From Lysobacter changpingensis (GTDB lineage Bacteria; Pseudomonadota; Gammaproteobacteria; Xanthomonadales; Xanthomonadaceae): a stretch of DNA of 64,000 nt. The translations under genes were made by a program, and so were the position numbers. The stretch covers positions 1,116,001-1,180,000 of the forward strand of contig NZ_JADWPE010000003.1 of NCBI RefSeq assembly GCF_017308985.1. Reading direction: 5' to 3'. Positions 1-11,965 of this stretch are shown here, piece after piece. Within the stretch, counting starts at the first letter, position 1, and each line of letters starts with the position of its first letter. The notes under the pieces were generated by a model. The model ran no database searches. It was not told the DNA's origin and saw only the letters and a list, made by a program, of their open reading frames with translations.

Positions 1-396
1 CTGCGCATGGCGGTCGCGCCGCTGCAGGACATCCTCGGCCAGCTCACGCGCGGGCGAAGCAGCCTCATCGACGAGGAAAGCCGGCTGTATTTCCGCGACG
101 TGCACGACCACGCGGTACGGCTCAACGAAACCACCGACACCCTGCGCGAAATGCTCACCGCCGCGATGAGCGTGAACCTGTCGCTGGTGACGATCCATCA
201 GGGCGAGGTGGTGAAGCGGCTGGCGGGCTGGGCCGCCCTGCTCGCCGCGCCGACCCTGATCACCAGCTGGTACGGCATGAACTTCGCGCACATGCCCGAA
301 CTGGAAGGCCGCTGGAGCTACCCGGCCCTGATCGCCCTGGTCGGCGTGGTCTGCGTGGTGCTCTACGGTCTGCTGCGACGGGCCAAGTGGCTGTAA
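1..396 (+). CDS. CorA-family divalent cation transporter, C-terminal part (5' end outside window)
   Basis: The open frame runs in from base 1 and stops at 396, so only about 131 C-terminal residues are present. These include a helical stretch leading to two closing membrane segments, with the CorA signature YGMN followed by FAHMPEL between them. In the family this loop sits at the mouth of the pore and selects hydrated Mg2+ or Co2+. The protein acts as a pentamer in the inner membrane. Substrate (Mg2+, Co2+, or Zn2+ as in ZntB) cannot be decided from this fragment. No frame damage is visible. The next gene, cstA, follows after 114 bases on the same strand and is probably independent. Confidence 0.9.
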   Translation: MRMAVAPLQDILGQLTRGRSSLIDEESRLYFRDVHDHAVRLNETTDTLREMLTAAMSVNLSLVTIHQGEVVKRLAGWAALLAAPTLITSWYGMNFAHMPELEGRWSYPALIALVGVVCVVLYGLLRRAKWL

Positions 397-510
397 AGGT
401 TCGGATTTCTCTTATTGTTTAGACCAAAGTCGCAGGCGAGTTGACGCATTGCGCATTGACCCGGTGCCCGCGCCGGCGCGACCCTTCGGTGATCCTTCCG
501 GAGGGGTGTC

Positions 511-2571
511 ATGAAATCTCTGTCCTGGCTCGGCTGGGCCGTCGTGGCGGTACTGGCGGCGTTCTGCATCGGCACGATCGCGCTGCATCGCGGCGAAACC
601 ATCAACGCGATCTGGCTCGTCGTCGCGGCGGTGACGACGTTCACCATCGCCTTCCGCTTCTACGGCCTGTACATCGCGCGCAACGCGCTGATGATCGACG
701 GCTCGCGCGCGACGCCCGCGTGGCGACGCAACGACGGCCTGGATTACGTCCCCACCGCCAAGAGCATCGTCTTCGGACACCACTTCGCCGCGATCGCCGG
801 CGCCGGCCCGCTGGTCGGCCCCGTGCTCGCCGCGCAGATGGGCTACCTGCCCGGCACGTTGTGGATCCTGTTCGGCGTGGTCCTCGCCGGCGCGGTGCAG
901 GACATGCTGGTGCTGTTCTTCTCCACGCGCCGCGACGGCCGCTCGCTCGGCGAGATGATCCGCGCCGAGATGGGCCCCGCGGCGGGCGTGATCTCGATGG
1001 TCGGCATCCTCATGATCATGGTGATCCTGCTGGCGGTGCTCGCGCTGGTGGTGGTGAAGGCGCTCGCGGAAAGCCCGTGGGGCACGTTCACCGTCGCGAT
1101 GACCATTCCGATCGCGATCCTGATGGGCCTGTACCTGCGCTACTTCCGCCCGGGCCGGATCCTGGAGGTCTCCGTCATCGGCTTCGTGCTGCTGCTGCTG
1201 GCGATCTGGGGCGGCGGCGTGGTCGCGGCGCATCCGACCTGGGGCCCGGCGTTCCATCTGGAAGGCACGACGCTGGCCTGGCTGATGATCGGCTACGGCT
1301 TCGTGGCCTCGGTGCTGCCGGTGTGGTTCCTGCTGGCGCCGCGCGATTACCTTTCCACCTTCCTCAAGATCGGCACCGTGCTGATCCTCGCGCTGGCGAT
1401 CGTGGTCGCGATGCCGGACCTGCAGATGCCTGCGATGACCAAGTTCGTCGACGGCACCGGCCCGGTGTTCTCGGGCAAGCTGTTCCCGTTCCTGTTCATC
1501 ACCATCGCGTGCGGTGCGGTGTCGGGCTTCCACGCGCTGATCAGCTCGGGCACCACGCCGAAGATGATCTCCAACGAACGCGACATCCCGATGGTCGGCT
1601 ACGGCGGCATGCTGATGGAGGCGTTCGTCGCGATCATGGCGCTGATCGCCGCCTGCGTGCTGCAGCCGGGCGTGTACTTCGCGATGAACGCCCCCGGCGC
1701 GCTGATCGGCACCACCGCCGAATCCGCCGCCGCGGCGATCTCCAGTTGGGGCTTCGTGCTCACGCCCGACGTGCTGACCGCCACGGCGAAGGAGATCGGC
1801 GAGAACACCATCCTCTCGCGCACCGGCGGCGCGCCGACGCTCGCGGTGGGCATGGCGCAGATCCTGCACGGCCTGCTGCCGGGCGAAGGCATGATGGCCT
1901 TCTGGTACCACTACGCGATCCTGTTCGAAGCGCTGTTCATCCTGACCACGGTCGACGCCGGCACGCGCGTGGCGCGCTTCATGATCCAGGAACTCGCGGG
2001 CTTGGCGTATCCGCCGTTCCAGCGCACCGAAAGCTGGGCCGCGAACGTCGCCTGCACCTTGATCGCCGTCGCGCTGTGGGGCTACTTCCTCTACCAGGGC
2101 GTGGTCGATCCGCTGGGCGGCATCAACACGCTGTGGCCGCTGTTCGGCATCGCCAACCAGATGCTCGCGGGCATCGCGCTGGTGTTCTGCAGCGTGGTGA
2201 TGGTGAAGATGAAGCGCGAGAAGTTCCTGTGGATCCCGCTGATCCCGACCGCGTGGCTGCTGATCTGCACGCTCACCGCGGGCTGGCAGAAGTTGTTCCA
2301 CCCGGACCCGAAGATCGGCTTCATCGCCAACGCCCGCAAGTTCGCCGACGCCGCCGCGCGTGGCGAGGTGCTCGCGCCGGCGAAGTCGATGGACGACATG
2401 TCGCGGGTGATCTTCAACAACTACCTCGACGCCGCGCTGTGCGGGTTGTTCGTCGCGGTCGTGGTGGCGACGGTGCTGTTCGGCATCCGCGCCGCGCTCG
2501 CCGCACGACGCAGCAACGCACCGACGGCGAAGGAGTCGGACTATGTCGCGCTCGATGCCGTCGCCCGCTGA
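511..2571 (+). CDS. cstA: Carbon starvation protein A, peptide/pyruvate transporter
   Basis: This 686-residue polytopic inner-membrane protein matches the usual CstA length. It begins with two hydrophobic helices and carries conserved family blocks near residues 85-110 ([16 protein letters not shown]) and 260-340. The family imports peptides or pyruvate during carbon limitation. The ATG at 511 is preceded by a good Shine-Dalgarno (ggagggg, 500-506). It overlaps the small YbdD/YjiX gene by 29 bases, the standard partner arrangement, so the two are cotranslated. Its position at the head of a series of peptidase and peptide-transporter genes fits a role in peptide use, but the exact substrate is not shown by the sequence. 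Confidence 0.95.
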   Translation: MKSLSWLGWAVVAVLAAFCIGTIALHRGETINAIWLVVAAVTTFTIAFRFYGLYIARNALMIDGSRATPAWRRNDGLDYVPTAKSIVFGHHFAAIAGAGPLVGPVLAAQMGYLPGTLWILFGVVLAGAVQDMLVLFFSTRRDGRSLGEMIRAEMGPAAGVISMVGILMIMVILLAVLALVVVKALAESPWGTFTVAMTIPIAILMGLYLRYFRPGRILEVSVIGFVLLLLAIWGGGVVAAHPTWGPAFHLEGTTLAWLMIGYGFVASVLPVWFLLAPRDYLSTFLKIGTVLILALAIVVAMPDLQMPAMTKFVDGTGPVFSGKLFPFLFITIACGAVSGFHALISSGTTPKMISNERDIPMVGYGGMLMEAFVAIMALIAACVLQPGVYFAMNAPGALIGTTAESAAAAISSWGFVLTPDVLTATAKEIGENTILSRTGGAPTLAVGMAQILHGLLPGEGMMAFWYHYAILFEALFILTTVDAGTRVARFMIQELAGLAYPPFQRTESWAANVACTLIAVALWGYFLYQGVVDPLGGINTLWPLFGIANQMLAGIALVFCSVVMVKMKREKFLWIPLIPTAWLLICTLTAGWQKLFHPDPKIGFIANARKFADAAARGEVLAPAKSMDDMSRVIFNNYLDAALCGLFVAVVVATVLFGIRAALAARRSNAPTAKESDYVALDAVAR

Positions 2572-2782
2572 TCGCGTCGTCCGCGTGGCGCTGGAGCTGC
2601 TCGCACGCTGGTGGCGTGCGAGCTGCCAGACCGCGCGGCTGGCCATCGGCATTCCCGACTACGACGTGTACGTCGCGCACGTGCGGCGCACGCATCCGGA
2701 TCGCGAACCGATGACACGGGACGAGTTCTTCCGCGAGCGGATGGAAGCGCGTTACGGGAAAGGACGAAGCCGCTGTTGTTGA
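2543..2782 (+). CDS. YbdD/YjiX family small protein, CstA partner
   Basis: This 79-residue basic soluble protein has the family core [13 protein letters not shown]...HP, followed by [15 protein letters not shown]. In enterobacteria a small gene of this family always follows cstA or its pyruvate-transporter paralogue and is needed for full transport activity. Here it starts inside the 3' end of cstA (29-base overlap, different frame), indicating translational coupling. A strong intrinsic terminator begins 13 bases after its stop, so cstA and this gene close the transcript. The C-terminal RCC is a small oddity. The family call is secure; the biochemical role is not known. Confidence 0.92.
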   Translation: MSRSMPSPADRVVRVALELLARWWRASCQTARLAIGIPDYDVYVAHVRRTHPDREPMTRDEFFRERMEARYGKGRSRCC

Positions 2783-2794
2783 GCGGTCTCACGG

Positions 2795-2825
2795 AAAAGG
2801 CGCCTTGAAGGCGCCTTTTTCTTTT
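2795..2825 (+). terminator. Rho-independent terminator after cstA-ybdD
   Basis: GGCGCC (2799-2804) pairs with GGCGCC (2810-2815), flanked by AAAA and TTTTT that extend the stem; the loop is five bases. The T-run follows immediately. It ends the cstA transcript. Confidence 0.9.
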
Positions 2826-2908
2826 GTAGCCCGGGCAAGCGAAGCGTGCGCGGGATCACGCGCGCAAACCCCGGCTGCGGCCCGCGGCCTTACCCGGGAT
2901 ACAAGGCG
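2826..2908. repeat. REP-type inverted element (copy 1)
   Basis: A left arm tagcccgggcaagcgaagcg faces a degenerate right arm ttacccgggatacaa about 50 bases away. The same arms occur at 26383, 43309 and 50449. It fills the gap between the terminator and the convergent gene at 2909. Confidence 0.75.
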
Positions 2909-3874
2909 CTACTCGACCGCTTCGGTTCCGGGCCAACGCAACGTGCGCAGCACGGCCTGCGAGGAATGCGCCGGGAACGTGATCCGCAGCGCGCGCGAGG
3001 ACAGCACGCCGCGCAGTTCGATGGCGAACAGGCACACGCGCCGCTTCCGTCCGAACGCGCGCGAGTAGTGCACGCCTGCGACGCCGCCGAGCGGATGGCA
3101 GCGTTCGATCAACCGCCCCCGCCGCGTGCGGCGGACCACCAGCACGCCTTTCCACAGTCGCACGTCCGGCGGCGTGCGCCAGCTGCGCAGCACGACGAAG
3201 GCGATCGTCCCCAGCGCAAGGCCGGCACCGCAGACGAGCGGCGCGAGCCACCACGACGGCGCATCGAACGACCCCGGCCACAGCATCGCCGGCACGTGGC
3301 ACGACACGGCCACCACGAGCCCGGACGCCGTCGACAACGGCATCGCGACCAGTTCGGGGCAGCGCGCCCACCAGGGCATCGCGGCGATGTCGCCGCCCAG
3401 GCGCGGCGCGCACTCGCGCATCGACGGATCGGGCAAGCGCCGCAGCAGCTCGGCCAGCATCGGCGAGCGCACCCGCGTCAGCGCGTTGCGATGCGCGAAG
3501 GCGAAGCCGAGCCGCGCGTCGTCGGCAAGACGCAGCGTGACGACTTCCAGCGGGAACACGTCGCGCACCTCAACGTCGCGGACCTGCGCGAGTGCGACGT
3601 GGCGCTCGCCGTGTCCGTGTTCGACGTGCAGCGCGTCGCCATCGAGCCGCACGCGCGAGAGCCGTTCGCCGATGCGGTTCCGGCAGGCGCTCATCAGGCC
3701 TGCCGCGAGCACGGCCGCCGCGACCGCGCCGAAGCCCGCGACCATCGGGCGCGATTCCGCGCACCGCCATGCCAGCCATGCGAGGGCGACGCCGGGCACA
3801 CCCGCGCAGTACAACGGAACCGCGGCCACCCGCCAGCGGGCCGCGGCGTTGGAGACGGACAGGGAAGAACGCAT
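2909..3874 (-). CDS. Hypothetical membrane protein with two hydrophobic hairpins
   Basis: This protein of about 321 residues is not assigned to a named family. The first third has two adjacent membrane segments, then a soluble beta-rich region (sequences such as RVRLDGDALHVEH and VRDVEVRDVFPLEVVTLRL) that reads like a PH-like domain. Two more membrane segments follow near residues 195-245, and a second similar beta-rich tail comes last. That two-fold arrangement suggests internal duplication of a membrane-plus-PH-like unit. The frame opens further upstream to 3919; I chose ATG 3874 because hydrophobic sequence begins soon after it, but neither start has a good ribosome site. It converges on the cstA terminator and is probably monocistronic. 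Confidence 0.6.
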   Translation of the reverse strand: MRSSLSVSNAAARWRVAAVPLYCAGVPGVALAWLAWRCAESRPMVAGFGAVAAAVLAAGLMSACRNRIGERLSRVRLDGDALHVEHGHGERHVALAQVRDVEVRDVFPLEVVTLRLADDARLGFAFAHRNALTRVRSPMLAELLRRLPDPSMRECAPRLGGDIAAMPWWARCPELVAMPLSTASGLVVAVSCHVPAMLWPGSFDAPSWWLAPLVCGAGLALGTIAFVVLRSWRTPPDVRLWKGVLVVRRTRRGRLIERCHPLGGVAGVHYSRAFGRKRRVCLFAIELRGVLSSRALRITFPAHSSQAVLRTLRWPGTEAVE

Positions 3875-4054
3875 CGGCGCCGCACCCGTATCGGGGAATC
3901 GGCCTCGCATTCTCGGCATGCGGACGCGCGGTTCGAATCAGACGCTTCCGAGTCTTGGCGGCGATTTCGTGCGACGCATGGCGCGATCGTGCGCCATCGC
4001 AACTTCAGTCGACCCGGAACGTCGCCGTACGGAGCTGCGACAGAGGCGCTGCAC

Positions 4055-5299
4055 TCACGCCGCCAGCGACCGCAGGATCAACCCCAACGCATACGCCAGC
4101 CCCGTGCCGGTCGCATACCCCAGCGTGCCGAGCAGCGCGCCCACCGGCGCCAATGCAGGATGAAACGCCGATGCGACCACCGGCGCCGACGCCGGACCGC
4201 CGATGTTGCTCTGCGAACCGATCGCGAAATAGAAGAACGGCACCTTCAGCAGGCGCCCGACCAGCCACAGCAGCAGGACGTGGATCGCCAGCCACACCAG
4301 GCCCAGCAGGTACAGCCACGGGCGGTCGAACAGCGCCAGGATGTCCATCTGCATGCCGATGGCGGCGATCAGGAAATACAGCAGCAGCGTGCCGATGTTC
4401 GACGCCCCGGCGCCTTCCAGGGTGCGCGCGCGGGTGAAACTCAGGCCCAGGCCGACGAAGGTGGAGATGAGCACCACCCACACGAACGGCTCGTGCAGGC
4501 TCACCGAGCGCGCCCACGACACGTTCGCGCCGAACCACGCCGACAGCGGCGACGCCAGCCAGTGCGCCAGCCCAACGGTACCGAACGCGATGCCGACGAT
4601 CACCATCAGGTCGGTCAGCGACGGCACGCGGCTGTGCTGCGCCTTGAAGGCGGCGAGCTTGTCCTTCAGTTCGTCGATCGCGCGCGTGTCGGCGCCGCTG
4701 CGCGCGTCGATCGCCGCGGAGCGGCCGGCGAGGAAGATCAGCACCGCCATCCACACGTAACCCACGCCGACGTCGACGACCGCGAACTGCCCGAACGTGG
4801 TCGCGTCGACCTGGAAGATTTCCTTCATCGCGAGCATGTTCGCGCCGCCGCCGGTCCAGCTGCCGGCCAGCGCCGTCATGCCGGCCCACGTATCGCCCGC
4901 GACGGTTTCCGGATGCACGGCCTGGAACAGCAGGAACGCGAGGATGCCGCCGGCGACGACGCTGAGCGACGCGGTGACGTACATCGCCACCAGTTTCGGC
5001 CCGAGGCGCAGCACGGCCTTCAGATCGATGGAGAGCGTCAGCAGCACCAGCGCCGCGGGCAGCAGCACGCGGCTGGCGACCGGGTTGTAGAGCTTGCTGT
5101 GTTCGCCGTCGATGATCCCGAAGGTGTTGAACAGCCCCGGGATCAGGTAGCACAGCAGCAGTGCGGGAACGACCGAATAGAACTTGCGGAACGACGCGAG
5201 CGACGACGTCCAGAACACCGCGCCGAGCGTGGCGGCGATCAGCCCCAATATCACGATGTCGTTGGTGATCAGCGCGGTACCGGGGGTGTCGTTGGGCAT
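4055..5299 (-). CDS. DUF819 family integral membrane protein (YjcL-like)
   Basis: A 414-residue protein with roughly ten hydrophobic helices, matching DUF819 length and layout. The helices carry glycine-rich signatures at GSWTGGGANMLAMKE (residues about 150-165) and GSQSNIGGPASAPVVASAF (near 375-392); such GGxAN and SNIGGPASA patterns typify this family. Members resemble sodium-dependent carriers in fold, but no substrate has been established. It stops just 37 bases before the start of the downstream-oriented S9 peptidase cluster and is transcribed in the same direction. A long soluble loop with charged residues (about 205-240) divides the two halves. The family call is good; the function is unknown. 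Confidence 0.88.
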   Translation of the reverse strand: MPNDTPGTALITNDIVILGLIAATLGAVFWTSSLASFRKFYSVVPALLLCYLIPGLFNTFGIIDGEHSKLYNPVASRVLLPAALVLLTLSIDLKAVLRLGPKLVAMYVTASLSVVAGGILAFLLFQAVHPETVAGDTWAGMTALAGSWTGGGANMLAMKEIFQVDATTFGQFAVVDVGVGYVWMAVLIFLAGRSAAIDARSGADTRAIDELKDKLAAFKAQHSRVPSLTDLMVIVGIAFGTVGLAHWLASPLSAWFGANVSWARSVSLHEPFVWVVLISTFVGLGLSFTRARTLEGAGASNIGTLLLYFLIAAIGMQMDILALFDRPWLYLLGLVWLAIHVLLLWLVGRLLKVPFFYFAIGSQSNIGGPASAPVVASAFHPALAPVGALLGTLGYATGTGLAYALGLILRSLAA

Positions 5300-5336
5300 C
5301 GTGTCGTTCCGTTTCGTTGCGTCGGAGGGCGGCGGC

Positions 5337-7412
<2,076 letters not shown>

Positions 7413-7442
7413 GGTGGTTCCCGATTGCAGAAGATGGATGAG

Positions 7443-7548
7443 GCGGCTGGATTCCCGCGCGTCATTCCCGCGCGGCGGGAATCCAGTGCCTTTCATGCGT
7501 GAAAGCCGGAGTCGCCGCATCCCCGCTTGCGCGGGGACGACGGCATGG
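7443..7548. repeat. Palindromic intergenic repeats (attcccgcgcggcgggaat and ccccgcttgcgcggggac types)
   Basis: The gap between the S9 and OPT genes holds cattcccgcgcggcgggaatcc (a hairpin, with a partial copy just before it) and then catccccgcttgcgcggggacgac (a second hairpin). Both are typical of small dispersed palindromes in xanthomonads and related bacteria. A related cgtcatcgcgcgggatgacga copy is seen near 9666. Confidence 0.7.
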
Positions 7549-7554
7549 CATGCG

Positions 7555-9504
7555 TCAGGCGACCGGCTTGGTCGATTCCGCGCCGCCGTTGCGCACGCTG
7601 GTGCGGAACAGCAGCCAGCCGACGAAGGCGAGGATGGCCAGGCCGACCCATGGGCCCAGGTGCACGCCCAGCGACATCACGTCGGCGCGGCCGGAAACGA
7701 CGATCGGAATCGCGATCAGGATGCCGGTCAGCGCCTCGCCGGTGATCAGGCCGGCGGCGAACAGCGTGCCCGGACGATGCGCGCGATCACGCTCGGCTTC
7801 GTCGCTGTCGATCGACAGGCCATGGCGACGCTCGACGATGTACGCCAGCAGGCCGCCGAGGAAGATCGGCACCATCAGTTCCAGCGGCAGGTAGATGCCG
7901 ATGGCCGCGGCCAGCACGGGCACGCGGAAGTGCGCCTTGCGCGACTTCAGCCATTCGTCCAGCGCGATGACCACCGCGCCGATGAGCGCGCCGATGGCGA
8001 TCATGTCCCACGGCAGCTTGCCGCCGAACAGGCCCTTCGCCACCGACGCCATCAACGTGGCCTGCGGCGCGGCGAGCGAGTTCGGGTGCGCGGCCGTGCG
8101 CGGGCCGATGCCGTACGCCTCGGCAAGCAGGTTCAGCACCGGCGCCATGATCAGCGCGCACGAGAACGCGCCGATGCCCAGCATCAGTTGCTGCTTCCAC
8201 GGCGTGGCGCCGACGATGTAACCGGCCTTGAGGTCCTGCAGGTTGTCGCCGCCGACCGCCGCCGCGCAGCACACCACCGCGCCGATCATGATCGCGGCGA
8301 CCGGGCCGATCGACGAATCGCGGCCCATGAGCAGCATCAGCACCAGCGAGGCGAACAGGATCGTCGCGATCGTGATGCCGGAAACTGGATTGTTCGAGGA
8401 ACCCACCAGGCCGGCGAGGTACGCCGACACCGATACGAACAGGAAGCCCGCGACGATCATGATGATCGTCATCGTCAGGCTCACGCCCCAGGACTGCACG
8501 ATGGCGTGGTAGAGCATCCACAGCGGGATCACGAACACCGCGAGCGCCACGAGCATCCACTTCATCGGCAGGTCGCGTTCGGTTTCCGCGACCGCCAGGC
8601 CGCCGCCCTTGCGCGCCGCGGCGAGGCCGCTCTTGATGCCCGAGGCGAGCGAATTGCGCAGCGAGAACAGCGTCCAGATGCCGCCGATCAGCATCGCGCC
8701 GACACCGAGGTAGCGGACCTTCGCCGACCAGATCGCGCCGCCCGCGTCAGCGGCGGACGCGCCGGCGATCTGCGCGGCGAGTGCGGGATCGGAGTCGAGG
8801 AAGAACGCGTGGTAGATCGGAATCGCGAACTGCCACGACAGGATCGAACCGGACACGACCACGATGCCGATGTTCAGACCGACGATGTAACCCACGCCCA
8901 GCAGCGCCGGCGACAGGTTCGTGCCCATGTAGCCCAGGTACTTGCCGATGAAGCCCGAGGCGACGGCATTGTCGGGGATCAGGCGCAGGCCGCTTTCGGC
9001 GGCGAGCTTCACCAGCGCGCCGAGCGCGCCGGCGACGCCGAGGATCTTTAGGCCCGGGCCGGGGTTCTCGCCGGCCTTGAGCACTTCGGCCGCGGCCTTG
9101 CCTTCGGGGAACGGCAGCGGCTCCTCGACGATCATCGAACGGCGCAGCGGCACCGAGAACAGCACGCCGAGCAGGCCGCCGAGACCGGCGATGCCCACGA
9201 CCCACCAGTATTTGAAGTCGGGCCAGACGCCCATGATGATCAGCGCGGGGATCGTGAAGATCACGCCGGCGGCGATCGACGAACCGGCCGAGGCGCCGGT
9301 CTGGACGATGTTGTTCTCCAGGATGCTGCCGCCGCCGAGCAGGCGCAGCACGCCCATCGAGACGACCGCCGCCGGGATGGCGGTGGCGATGGTCAGGCCC
9401 GCGAACAGGCCCAGGTAGGCATTGGCGGCGGAGAGGATCACCGCCAGCACGATGGCCAGCAGGACAGCTCGGAAGGTCAATTGTGGCGTCGCGGGCGAGG
9501 CCAT
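7555..9504 (-). CDS. OPT family oligopeptide transporter
   Basis: A 649-residue polytopic inner-membrane protein of normal length for the bacterial OPT family. The N-terminal block AYLGLFAGLTIATAIPAAVVS and the following GGGSILENNIVQTGASAGSS (residues about 29-76) are the diagnostic first helices and loop. Later segments include GVGYIVGLN and a GGDNLQDLKAGYIVGATPWKQQ motif near residue 430. The family takes up small peptides or metal chelates with protons. A good ribosome site (ctccaggagg on the minus strand, as cctccaggag complement near 9513) precedes ATG 9504. It lies upstream of the S9 peptidase on the same strand and back to back with a POT transporter, which argues for peptides as the cargo. 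Confidence 0.93.
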   Translation of the reverse strand: MASPATPQLTFRAVLLAIVLAVILSAANAYLGLFAGLTIATAIPAAVVSMGVLRLLGGGSILENNIVQTGASAGSSIAAGVIFTIPALIIMGVWPDFKYWWVVGIAGLGGLLGVLFSVPLRRSMIVEEPLPFPEGKAAAEVLKAGENPGPGLKILGVAGALGALVKLAAESGLRLIPDNAVASGFIGKYLGYMGTNLSPALLGVGYIVGLNIGIVVVSGSILSWQFAIPIYHAFFLDSDPALAAQIAGASAADAGGAIWSAKVRYLGVGAMLIGGIWTLFSLRNSLASGIKSGLAAARKGGGLAVAETERDLPMKWMLVALAVFVIPLWMLYHAIVQSWGVSLTMTIIMIVAGFLFVSVSAYLAGLVGSSNNPVSGITIATILFASLVLMLLMGRDSSIGPVAAIMIGAVVCCAAAVGGDNLQDLKAGYIVGATPWKQQLMLGIGAFSCALIMAPVLNLLAEAYGIGPRTAAHPNSLAAPQATLMASVAKGLFGGKLPWDMIAIGALIGAVVIALDEWLKSRKAHFRVPVLAAAIGIYLPLELMVPIFLGGLLAYIVERRHGLSIDSDEAERDRAHRPGTLFAAGLITGEALTGILIAIPIVVSGRADVMSLGVHLGPWVGLAILAFVGWLLFRTSVRNGGAESTKPVA

Positions 9505-10117
9505 CGGCAGCTCCAGGAGGACTCGGTTAAATCGAGCGGTCCCGGATCATCGCATTGGCTGCCGGGGCCTGTAAAAACTCCGCGGCAAATGGACAGGACG
9601 CGGCAAATATGCGGCGGTGCAGCGATACGTGGGGGTATCGCGTGGCAGGTCGACAGGGCCACCTTCGTCATCGCGCGGGATGACGATGCTGCGGCGAAGG
9701 CCGGCGGGCGGCGCCGATGGGTGCCGGTGCAGCCTCGCGCGGACACATCGCGGCCCTCGAACGACTCGCGGCGAGCCTCGCGCGGGTCGGCGCGAGGCTC
9801 AGGCGGGCGCTGGCGCACCCGCGCGCGGCTGCGGCGGAGCCTGCCGAGGCTGCGCGACACCCTCGGACGGCTCGCCGGCACCTTCGCGCGGGCATGGCGC
9901 AGGGCTCGCACGGCTGCCGCGCAGCCTCGGATTGCGAGAAAGTCGCAGCGCACGACTGCGTTGCAGCCTCGCGAGGACACCGGCCTCTCCGACGCAGGCT
10001 CGCGCGCACTCGATCGAACGTTCGCCGGTGCCCGCGCGAGGGACCATGCATCCCGACGCGGCGGGCGCCCTCCGCCGTCGCTCCTATACTCGCGACCGAC
10101 TCACCGCGGAGCCCGTC
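9505..10117. other. 613-bp gene-free region with degenerate GC-rich repeats and divergent promoters
   Basis: No frame here has convincing coding character; several overlapping open frames on both strands translate to Arg/Ala-rich low-complexity sequence. The DNA repeats imperfect units such as gcagcctcgcgcggacac (9727) and gcagcctcgcgaggacac (9964), plus many gcctcgcgcggg and cgcgaggctc variants in both orientations. It must hold the OPT promoter (minus) and the POT promoter (plus; tatact at 10085-10090). Confidence 0.6.
10085..10090 (+). promoter_or_regulatory. Probable -10 box of the POT transporter gene
   Basis: TATACT lies 28 bases before the GTG start. No good -35 is visible 17 bases upstream, so the promoter would be weak or activator-dependent. 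The box also argues against the earlier in-frame ATG at 10046. Confidence 0.45.
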
Positions 10118-11905
10118 GTGGCCGCCATCGACCTGCCGCACCACCATGTCGACGATGTCGCCCGCGATCCGCGCGACGAGCTCTTCGGCCATCCCAAGGG
10201 CGTCTACGTCTGCTTCTTCACCGAGATGTGGGAGCGTTTTTCGTTCTACGGAATGAAGGCGCTGCTGCTGCTCTACCTGCTCCAGCACCACCGCTTCGGC
10301 GACGGGCCGGGGCTGGACGTGCTCGGCGCCTACGGCGGTCTCGTCTACTGCCTGCCGGTCGTCGGCGGGTTGCTCGCCGATCGCTACCTCGGCATGCGCA
10401 AGGCGGTGGTGTTCGGCGGGCTTCTGCTCGTCGCCGGCCACCTCGGCATGGCAGTGGAAGGCCACGCCGCCACCGTCAGCGGCGGCACCGTCGTGCGCGA
10501 CGAAGGCGCGCTGCGCGTGTTCTACCTTTCGCTCGCGCTGATCATCGTCGGCGTTGGCTTCCTCAAGCCGAACATCTCCACCATCGTCGGGCGCCTGTAT
10601 CCGGAGAACGATCCGCGCCGCGACTCGGGCTTCTCGCTGTTCTACGCCGGCATCAACCTGGGCGCGCTGTTCTCCGCGCTGGTGTGCGGCTATCTCGGGC
10701 AGACGCTCGGCTGGAAGTGGGGCTTCGGCGCGGCCGGCATCGGCATGCTGCTCGGACTGGCGCAATTCCTGTGGGGCCAGAAATACCTGCACGGCCACGC
10801 CGAGCCGCCGGATGCCGCGCGCCTGCGCGAACCCGTGTTCGGCATCCCGCGCGAATGGGCGATCTACCTCGGCGCGGTGCTCGCACTGGTGCCGCTGGCG
10901 GCACTGATGTGGGCCGTCGCCAACGGCCGCTTCGCACTTGGCGGCGAGATCTCGCTTGCCTTGATGCTGATGTTGCTGGTGATGCTCGCCGTGCTGGCGT
11001 GGTTCGCGTGGTTCCTCAAGGCGCGCTGCACGCGCGAGCAGCGCCATCGCATGCTCGCGCTGATGGCGCTGATCTTCATGGCGCTGGTGTACTTCACGCT
11101 GTACGAGCAGACGTACGGCTCGTGGGTAACCTTCACCGATCGCCTGCTGACCAAGGATGTCTTCCCGTCGCTGGTGATCCGCGAAGGCACGCCGTGGCCG
11201 TGGTCGACCGTATCGCTGGTGCTGGCGCCGATGGCGTTCGTCGCGGCGGCGATGCTGTCGGACCGCGATCCCGATTCGCCGATGCCGAAGCTGCTGTTCG
11301 CCGGCGCGATCGTGCTGATGCTCGTGTTCCTGCTGCGCGACTGCGTGGTGCTGCCGCAGACGGCTGGTTCGCTGACGTACCTGGGCGCGCTGTTCCTGGT
11401 GCTGCTCGCGCCGGTGTTCGCGCGGCTGTGGGATTCGCTCGACCGGCGCGGGCTGGATCCTTCGAAACCGGCGAAATCCGCGCTTGGCCTGCTCTTCGCG
11501 GGGCTGAGCTTCGTGCCGATGGCGTGGGCCGCGCAGCACGCGGGCGAAACGGGTCAGCTCGCCAGCGTGTGGTGGCTCGTGCTGGCCTACCTGGTGCTGG
11601 AGATCGGCGAGATGTGCCTGGCGCCGGTCGGCCTTGCCGCGGTGACGCAACTGTCGGTGAAAAGCGTGATGAGCCTGATGATGGGCACGTGGTTCCTCGC
11701 GACCGCGTTCTCCGAAACGCTGGCGGCGCTGTTCGGCAAGCTCGCCGCGATCGACGTCCCCGAAGGCGCCGTGCTCGATTTCGCCGCCGCCGGCGCGAAG
11801 TACGCGAACCTGTTCTGGCTGATGACGGGCATCGGCATCGGCTGGGCGGTGCTGGCCTTCACCGCCGCGCCGATGCTGCGGCGGCTGATGCATGGCGTGA
11901 AGTGA
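10118..11905 (+). CDS. POT/PTR family proton-dependent peptide transporter
   Basis: A 595-residue major-facilitator protein. The PTR2 signature is clear: FFTEMWERFSFYGMKALLLLYL near residues 30-52, then GGLLADRYLGMRK, and later FLKPNISTIVG followed by DSGFSLFYAGINLGAL. The family symports di- and tripeptides with protons; the ExxER motif (EMWERF) is present. I chose GTG 10118, with GGAG six bases upstream and a TATACT box before it; an in-frame ATG at 10046 would lie upstream of that box. The gene is divergent from the OPT transporter and convergent with a second S9 peptidase, separated by a long perfect hairpin. Strong family call. Confidence 0.93.
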   Translation: MAAIDLPHHHVDDVARDPRDELFGHPKGVYVCFFTEMWERFSFYGMKALLLLYLLQHHRFGDGPGLDVLGAYGGLVYCLPVVGGLLADRYLGMRKAVVFGGLLLVAGHLGMAVEGHAATVSGGTVVRDEGALRVFYLSLALIIVGVGFLKPNISTIVGRLYPENDPRRDSGFSLFYAGINLGALFSALVCGYLGQTLGWKWGFGAAGIGMLLGLAQFLWGQKYLHGHAEPPDAARLREPVFGIPREWAIYLGAVLALVPLAALMWAVANGRFALGGEISLALMLMLLVMLAVLAWFAWFLKARCTREQRHRMLALMALIFMALVYFTLYEQTYGSWVTFTDRLLTKDVFPSLVIREGTPWPWSTVSLVLAPMAFVAAAMLSDRDPDSPMPKLLFAGAIVLMLVFLLRDCVVLPQTAGSLTYLGALFLVLLAPVFARLWDSLDRRGLDPSKPAKSALGLLFAGLSFVPMAWAAQHAGETGQLASVWWLVLAYLVLEIGEMCLAPVGLAAVTQLSVKSVMSLMMGTWFLATAFSETLAALFGKLAAIDVPEGAVLDFAAAGAKYANLFWLMTGIGIGWAVLAFTAAPMLRRLMHGVK

Positions 11906-11916
11906 TCGCGCCGGAA

Positions 11917-11949
11917 ACACGAACGGCGCCCGCAGGCGCCGTTCGTGTG
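11917..11949. terminator. Perfect hairpin between convergent POT and S9 genes
   Basis: acacgaacggcgcc (11917-11930) pairs with ggcgccgttcgtgt (11935-11948) around a CGCA loop. There is no clear T-run, but the location between convergent stops suggests a bidirectional terminator. Confidence 0.7.
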
Positions 11950-11965
11950 TGCCGCCTTCGATCGC

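Noticed and set aside
412-2652. 746-codon minus-strand open frame antisense to cstA
   Set aside because: It is Arg/His/Ala-rich with no domain and exactly mirrors a known gene; such shadows are normal in high-GC DNA.
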